Source: an uncultured Lentisphaerota bacterium (GTDB taxonomy: Bacteria > Verrucomicrobiota > Lentisphaeria > Oligosphaerales > CAITYL01). From it: DNA of 54,281 bases. The stretch is from assembly GCA_903921725.1 (NCBI GenBank), contig CAIXRA010000071.1, positions 1 to 54,281 of the forward strand, given 5' to 3'. Each line of letters starts with the position of its first letter. Position 1 is the stretch's first letter. The position numbers and the translations under genes are program-made. Shown here piece after piece: positions 49,623 through 54,281 of this stretch. Under the pieces are notes generated by a model. It saw nothing but the letters and a program-made list of their open reading frames with translations, had not been told where the DNA came from and made no database searches.

Positions 49623-49668
49623 GCATGCCCCGCCTCTGCGCCTCTGCGTCTTGGCGCGAGAACATGCG
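49623..49668 (+). repeat. CTCTGCG array
   Basis: CCTCTGCGCCTCTGCGTCTT then GGCGCG, in the gap between the cassette and ntpG, overlapping the region just after the ntpG stop. Confidence 0.6.
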
Positions 49669-49674
49669 TTCGCT

Positions 49675-49986
49675 TCATTCTCCGCGGAGCCGTTTTGCGA
49701 CCGCTTCCGCGGCGGCGGGGAGCTTGGCCATGAGTCCGGCCTGGCGCTCCGCCTGGCGCGCGTCCTCGAGCGCGAGGTCCGACGCCTTCTGTTCTTCGGC
49801 GGCGCGGACGCGGCCGGCCAGAAGCCCGTCGGCCTCCCGGCGGATCGTGGCGGCGGCGGCCTGCGCGGACTCCGCGGCCGTGCGGCGGGCGGCGGTGAGA
49901 ATCCCGGCGGCCTCGGACTCCGCCTCGCGAAGCCTCTTCGCGGCGGCGCGTTCCGCATCGAGCATGCGCAGAAGAATGTCGTCCAT
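49675..49986 (-). CDS. V-type ATPase peripheral stalk subunit G/H-like
   Basis: A 103-residue pure coiled coil (MDDILLRMLDAERAAAKRLR, EAESEAAGILTAARRTAAES, GLMAKLPAAAEAVAKRLRGE). Subunits G/H of V/A-type ATPases are short helical partners of subunit E with exactly this look and usually head the operon. Coiled coils are easy to misassign, so the call leans on position: first in the minus-strand series, with a good promoter at 50041-50068 and GGAGG before ATG 49986. The cassette and the methyltransferase now separate it from ntpC. A GCGGACTCCGC palindrome is at 49865. Confidence 0.65.
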   Translation of the reverse strand: MDDILLRMLDAERAAAKRLREAESEAAGILTAARRTAAESAQAAAATIRREADGLLAGRVRAAEEQKASDLALEDARQAERQAGLMAKLPAAAEAVAKRLRGE

Positions 49987-50040
49987 GGCGCCTCCGCAGT
50001 CTTCCGTCCGCCGCCTGTCCGGCGGGGAACCGGTATCCTA

Positions 50041-50068
50041 ATATTGCACGGCTTGCGGCGTTTCACAA
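50041..50068 (-). promoter_or_regulatory. Promoter TTGTGA-N16-CAATAT before ntpG
   Basis: On the minus strand TTGTGAAACGCCGCAAGCCG then TGCAATATT, 55 bases before the ntpG start codon. It is nearly the same as the promoter at 36883-36910. Confidence 0.7.
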
Positions 50069-50094
50069 CCAAGCGCCGCCGGCCGGGCTTTGGG

Positions 50095-50241
50095 TGCACT
50101 CCGTACCGCGGTGCTTCAGCCCGCGTTTGCGGTTCTATCAGGGGCGCGGCAGAATAGTGGGATGCCACGCTGTTTCCCTGTCGTCGCGTTGCACCCACCC
50201 TACGCCAGTCGGCGCGGGCTGAAGCGCCGCGGTACTGTGCA
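50095..50241. repeat. Long inverted-repeat element
   Basis: TGCACTCCGTACCGCGGTGC then TTCAGCCCGCG (50095-50125) faces CGCGGGCTGAAGCGCCGCGG then TACTGTGCA (50213-50241) with few mismatches. The 87-base centre contains CGTCGCGTTGCACCCACCCT. No ORF fits the element. It lies between the ntpG promoter and the DUF58 gene. Confidence 0.75.
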
Positions 50242-50356
50242 TGATCCGCGACGAACCGGATGCGCCGGGGCGTCGCCAAATCGCGCGGGACGGCTTACAT
50301 TCTCCGGGCACGGGGTTCCGCGGCGGTCGTCCGCGGACGGCAATCGGAGTCCACTG

Positions 50357-51247
50357 GTGAAAGACGGCATCGCCCATTTTTTCTCCCCGCTGGAACTGCG
50401 GCGTCTCTCCGGCCTGCCGGTGGCCTCGCGCTTCACCGTGGAGGGCGCGCAGCTCGGCGCGCACCGCAGCCACCTGCGCGGGCAGAGCCTGGAGTTTTCC
50501 GACTACCGCGCCTATGTGGCGGGCGATGATCTGCGGCGGCTGGACTGGCGCGCCTTCGCCCGCAGTGAACGGCTGTACCTGCGCCAGTACGAGCAGGAGT
50601 GCAACCTGCGCGTGCATCTGCTGGTGGACGCCTCCGGTTCGATGGCGTACGGCTATCCGCCGCGCCCGGGCAAGCACGAGACCGCCGCACGCATCGCCGC
50701 CGCCGTCGCCTACGCCACCGTCATGCAGCACGACACCGCCGCGCTCGGGCTGTTCGACGCCGCCGTGCGCGACCGCATCCCGGCGGGCGGCGGCGCCGAA
50801 CACCTGCGCCTGCTCTGCAACCGCCTCGCCGCCAACCAGCCAGGCAAGGGCACGAACATCGCGCAAACGCTGAACCAGTTCGCCGCCTCCATCCGCCGCC
50901 GCGCGCTGGTGGTCATCATCAGCGACCTGATGGACGACATCGAAAAGGTCCGCCACGCCCTCGCCCATTTCCGCCGCCGCCGCCACGACGTCATCCTCTA
51001 CCAGGTGCTCGATCCCGCGGAACTGGAGTTCCCCTTCGAGGGCGACACCGCGTTCACCGACCTGGAAACCGGCGCGCAGATGACCGTCAACCCACGCGAA
51101 CTCCGCGGGGCGTACCTGAAGCGCATGGAAGAATTCCTGTTCGAATGCCGCCAGGCCTGCGCGAATCTGGACGTGGATTACCAGCTTGTGCGCACCGATG
51201 CCGATCTCCCCGCCCTGCTCCACCGCCACCTGGCGCGGCGGAGGTGA
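50357..51247 (+). CDS. DUF58 protein (VWA-like, MoxR-associated type)
   Basis: A 296-residue protein. RSHLRGQSLEFSDYRAYVAG followed by DDLRRLDWRAFARSERLYLR is the DUF58 signature (G-x-x-x-E-F-x-x-x-R-x-Y-x-x-G-D-D-x-R-x-I-D-W). VHLLVDASGSMAYG is the D-x-S-x-S metal-binding motif of the VWA fold. These proteins usually partner a MoxR ATPase in envelope or polymer-related processes; no moxR gene lies in the window. GTG 50357 is chosen because GGAG precedes it and the domain begins close by. Confidence 0.88.
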   Translation: MKDGIAHFFSPLELRRLSGLPVASRFTVEGAQLGAHRSHLRGQSLEFSDYRAYVAGDDLRRLDWRAFARSERLYLRQYEQECNLRVHLLVDASGSMAYGYPPRPGKHETAARIAAAVAYATVMQHDTAALGLFDAAVRDRIPAGGGAEHLRLLCNRLAANQPGKGTNIAQTLNQFAASIRRRALVVIISDLMDDIEKVRHALAHFRRRRHDVILYQVLDPAELEFPFEGDTAFTDLETGAQMTVNPRELRGAYLKRMEEFLFECRQACANLDVDYQLVRTDADLPALLHRHLARRR

Positions 51248-51461
51248 GCGGGCAAAATAGGACTGTGGGCTGTAGGGTGTTAAGATGTTTAGGATGTACG
51301 GCTCGGGAAACCGTCCACTCTGTCCACCTCCGCCCATCTTTACGTTTTCAGAAAAATCCTCCAGCCGCCATGGAACCCGCCGGCCGGCCCGAGGTCTAAG
51401 TTTGATATACCGTTTTACCATCCCCCGCAGGACGGGGCATGGAAGCAAAAAGGAAACCGCC

Positions 51462-53981
51462 ATGATCGCATCCCGCCGCCTGATTCTTTCCGCCGTCCTT
51501 CTGGCCGGACTTTTCGCGACCGCACCCCTCCGCGCCGCCGTGGAGTTCCCCGGACCGCAGCCGGGCAAGGCAACGGCCGCGCAGGCGGCCGGCGTGCTGA
51601 CGCTGGGGAACGGCGCTGTCTCCGCCTCGTGGAAGGTTGAGGGCGGCACGCTCCGGCCGTTCCGCCTCCAGGACAAGCTCACCGGGCAGACGTTCGACCA
51701 GGCCGGCGCGGAGCTTTTCCGGCTGGCAACCCGGCCGTGCGGCGCGCTGGCGCCGCAGGCGGGCGTGTTCGTCGCCGTGCGCCTGGACACGGACAAGGTC
51801 ACGGCGCAGGTGTCCGCCGACGGTGCGGCGTGGACGACGCTGGCCAGTTTCCCGCGCTCCGATTTCCCCGGCGAACCCAAATGCTTCCGCGTCGGCAAGA
51901 TGAACCCTAAGGCAGAGGCGAAAAACTATGCGGGCGAGGCGGGCGAAGAGGGTGCGGGTGCCGTCACCGATATCATGCCACAGCCGGCCTCGCTTCCCGG
52001 CGCGCGCTTCGCTTTCAAGACCGCCGCGAACAAGGCCGCGGTGACCGAGTGCGCGTTCCCCGCCGGCTCGGGGTCCGTCTCCTGCCGGATCGACCGGGGC
52101 ACCGACAAGGGGATGTCCTGGGCCCCCGCGCTGGCGTTGGTCTGGGAGGACGGGAAGCGCTTCCTGCTGGTCGGCGTCCGCGACGGGAAGGCGGCGTTCA
52201 ACGTCACCACCGCCGCCGGCGAGAAGACCGTCTCCGCCGTGCCGCCGTCCGCCGCGGCCTATAACCTCGCCGCCTCCTCGTTCAAGCTGGCCGGTGCGCC
52301 GCAGGTCGTGAAGGCTCCGCAACCGAAGGGCGCGGCGCGGATTGCGGACCGGATTCCCGGCACCGCGCTTGAGGCCGACCTCGTCTCCTCCGAGGGGATC
52401 CGCGCTCACTGGCGCGCCGAGCTGCGCGACGGCTCGAACTATATCCGGCAGACCGTGACGTTCAGCGCCCCGGCGAAGAGCGTGCCGCTGTTCGGCGCCG
52501 AGCTGGCGGATGTGCGCCTTCCGAAACTCGAAACCGTCGGAAAATGCCCCGGCAGCCCGGTGGCCGGGAGCGGCATGTTCTTCGGCGTCGAAATGCCTGG
52601 CGGCAAAAACACGGTGACGGCGGACGGCGCGCGCATCGGCTTCGACTGCAAGCTGGAGCTGTCGCCCAAACAGTCCTACACGTTCGGCTCCGTCGCCGGC
52701 ACCGCGCCGGAAGGCCAGCTCCGCCGCGCCTTCCTCTTCTACGTGGAACGGGAACGCGCCCGCGCCTCCACGCCGTTCCTGCACTACAACTGCTGGTACG
52801 ACCTGGCCGAGTCGGTCAACGAGAAAGATTTCCTGGCCGTCATCTCCGCCTTCAACCAGGAGTTGGTGCAGAAGCGCGGCGTCGCGGTCGAATCCTACCT
52901 GATTGACGACGGCTGGGACAACTACAGCGAGGCGCTCTGGCAGACGAGCAAAAAGAAATTCCCCGAGGGGTTCAAAAACGTGAAGAAGGCGCTGGACAAG
53001 AGCGGATCGCACCTCAGCATCTGGATTTCCCCGCTCGGCGGCTACGGCGGCGCGAAGGAGCGCACGGAACACGCCCGCAAAATGGGACTCATCCCCGAAA
53101 GCGGCAGCCTCGACCTCTCCCAGCCCGCCTACAAGGCCTGGTTCCAGGCGCGCTGCCTCCAGCTCATGCGCGAGAGCGGCGTCAACGCCTTCAAGTGGGA
53201 CAAGGCCGGCGACGGCGTCAGCCCGCACTTCATGGCGCTGCTCGACATCGCCCGCGAGCTCCGCAAGGACAACCCCAGCCTCTTCGTGAACGTCACCGTC
53301 GGCACCTGGCCCTCACCCTTCTGGCTGAACCACATCGACAGCACCTGGCGCAACGGCAGCGGCGACGTCGGCTGGTCCGGCAAGGGTGACGACCGCGAGA
53401 AATGGCTGACCTTCCGCGACGGCAACTGCCACAGCCTCTTCGTCAAGGCCGCGCCGCTCTACCCGCTCAACTCCGTCATGCACCACGGCGTCGTCCACGG
53501 CCGCCGCTACCAGGGTGACCGCGTCGGCAAGGCCGGCACGGACCTGAAGAACGAGGCCCGCTCCTACTTCGCCAACGGCGCCATGCTCCAGGAGCTGTAC
53601 CTGACCCCATCCATGATGACCGCGGACGCTTGGAACCGCGTCGCGGAATCCGCAAAATGGGCGAAAGCCAACGCGGACGTGCTGGTGGACGCGCACTGGG
53701 TCGGCGGCGACCCGCTCAAGCTCGAGCCGTACGGCTACGCCGCCTGGGCCCCGCGCAAGGGAACCCTCATGCTGCGCAACCCCGACGACCAGCCGCGGGA
53801 GATTACCCTCGACGCCGCCACGGTCTTCGAACTCCCCGCCGCCGCCGCAAAGAGCTACGCGCTCGCCGCCGCCTACAAGGACCAGCGCGTGCAAAGCCTG
53901 ACGCTGGAAGCCGGCAAGCCGGTCACGCTCAAGCTCGAACCGTTCGAAGTGCTGGTCTTCGACGCCAAACCGGTGAAGTAA
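51462..53981 (+). CDS. Secreted alpha-galactosidase-like glycoside hydrolase (clan D type)
   Basis: An 839-residue secreted enzyme. Signal peptide MIASRRLILSAVLLAGLFAT with cleavage near PLRAA. Residues about 30-430 are beta-sandwich. The barrel begins with FLHYNCWYDLAESVNEKDFL and has VESYLIDDGWDNYSEALWQ and GVNAFKWDKAGDGVSPHF. The second contains K-W-D, the usual place of the nucleophile Asp in GH27/36-type enzymes. A C-terminal beta domain ends LKLEPFEVLVFDAKPVK. Exact family (GH36, GH129 or a related group) and substrate are unsettled. Start ATG 51462 with AGGAAACCGCC before it. Such enzymes suit a polysaccharide- or mucin-degrading lifestyle. Confidence 0.8.
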   Translation: MIASRRLILSAVLLAGLFATAPLRAAVEFPGPQPGKATAAQAAGVLTLGNGAVSASWKVEGGTLRPFRLQDKLTGQTFDQAGAELFRLATRPCGALAPQAGVFVAVRLDTDKVTAQVSADGAAWTTLASFPRSDFPGEPKCFRVGKMNPKAEAKNYAGEAGEEGAGAVTDIMPQPASLPGARFAFKTAANKAAVTECAFPAGSGSVSCRIDRGTDKGMSWAPALALVWEDGKRFLLVGVRDGKAAFNVTTAAGEKTVSAVPPSAAAYNLAASSFKLAGAPQVVKAPQPKGAARIADRIPGTALEADLVSSEGIRAHWRAELRDGSNYIRQTVTFSAPAKSVPLFGAELADVRLPKLETVGKCPGSPVAGSGMFFGVEMPGGKNTVTADGARIGFDCKLELSPKQSYTFGSVAGTAPEGQLRRAFLFYVERERARASTPFLHYNCWYDLAESVNEKDFLAVISAFNQELVQKRGVAVESYLIDDGWDNYSEALWQTSKKKFPEGFKNVKKALDKSGSHLSIWISPLGGYGGAKERTEHARKMGLIPESGSLDLSQPAYKAWFQARCLQLMRESGVNAFKWDKAGDGVSPHFMALLDIARELRKDNPSLFVNVTVGTWPSPFWLNHIDSTWRNGSGDVGWSGKGDDREKWLTFRDGNCHSLFVKAAPLYPLNSVMHHGVVHGRRYQGDRVGKAGTDLKNEARSYFANGAMLQELYLTPSMMTADAWNRVAESAKWAKANADVLVDAHWVGGDPLKLEPYGYAAWAPRKGTLMLRNPDDQPREITLDAATVFELPAAAAKSYALAAAYKDQRVQSLTLEAGKPVTLKLEPFEVLVFDAKPVK

Positions 53982-53986
53982 AGGCG

Positions 53987-54281
53987 AAGAACGTTCAACC
54001 CTCAACGCTCAACGCTTTACGCAAGCCGCCCCAACGGGGCATCACATCATAGCCTGGGGCAGCGCCCCAGGAAAAAGAAGCCGTAAGGATTTCAACCCTG
54101 AAGGGGTTGCACAACGAATCCCTAACGGGCTGCATGCAGCACAAAAGAACGTTCAACACTCAACGCTTTATGCAAGCCGCCCCAACGGGGCATCACACCA
54201 TAGCCTGGGGCAGCGCCCCAGGAAAAAGAAGCCGTAAGGATTTCAACCCTGAAGGGGTTGCACAACGAATCCCTAACGGGC
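53987..54281 (+). repeat. Tandem 151-bp hairpin-rich element
   Basis: Two head-to-tail copies; the core repeats with a 151-bp period (54021-54171, then 54172 to the window end, incomplete) and near-identity. Each copy has GCCCCAACGGGGC, CCTGGGGCAGCGCCCCAGG, AACCCTGAAGGGGTT and CCCTAACGGG hairpins. An AACGTTCAACNCTCAACGC leader stands before each. Diverged single copies lie at 29329 and 39826. Confidence 0.9.

Noticed and set aside
50138..51898. 586-residue minus-strand frame opposite the DUF58 gene
   Set aside because: Shadow frame; the plus strand has clear DUF58 and VWA motifs.

Overview
The window is high-GC bacterial DNA (about two thirds G+C by eye) with short intergenic gaps, AGGAGG-type ribosome binding sites and no sign of an alternative code. 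A V/A-type ATPase operon, a bacterial-type ProS, a KpsF-type isomerase, a secreted clan-D-like glycoside hydrolase and a very high load of short intergenic repeats fit the PVC superphylum. Kiritimatiellota or Lentisphaerota is my inference; no rRNA or marker search was possible.

Layout. (1) 1-16.5 kb: late genes of a Mu-like prophage with a Mu-type head (portal, gpF, gpG, protease/scaffold, decoration protein, gpT, gp36- and gp37-like) and a siphovirus-type tail (tube, G/GT chaperones with a -1 frameshift site, tape measure, distal tail proteins). No sheath, terminase, transposase or lysis gene is visible. The portal gene lacks its usual N-terminus and abuts a divergent gene at the left edge. 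A small inverted cassette (DUF1508 gene plus a tRNA-like sequence) sits inside the head operon. (2) 16.7-28.3 kb: host genes argS, a GT4 glycosyltransferase, two secreted coiled-coil proteins, an SppA-like protease, a YqeY-like gene, a CBS protein, kdsD, and a sugar-type locus of DeoR regulator, PHP protein and SDR dehydrogenase. (3) 28.3-36.9 kb: ABC ATPase, decayed genes, a Lys/Ala-rich protein, a subtilase, a Cys-motif protein, tRNA-Gln, proS, a small TPR-like protein and a metallo-beta-lactamase-fold hydrolase. (4) 36.9-50.1 kb: V-type ATPase genes in the order G, C, I, K, F, E, A, B, D on the minus strand, interrupted by four extra genes: an apparent integron gene cassette with attC, an rsmC-like methyltransferase on the opposite strand, an AT-rich small membrane protein, and an ORF6N gene flanked by a duplicated 5' end of ntpD. 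(5) 50.1-54.3 kb: DUF58 protein, secreted glycoside hydrolase, and a 151-bp tandem repeat.

The most unusual property is the DNA itself. More than a dozen families of short, imperfect tandem repeats occupy intergenic gaps, often as inverted pairs. The same families also lie in frame inside conserved genes (portal, ntpI, ntpB C-terminus, rsmC-like methyltransferase). One family, CGGAA arrays, ends just before the start codons of four genes where a Shine-Dalgarno would be. An 11-bp palindrome, GCGGASTCCGC, occurs 12 times where my rough composition estimate is well under one. I could run no searches; family names rest on motifs, length and gene order.
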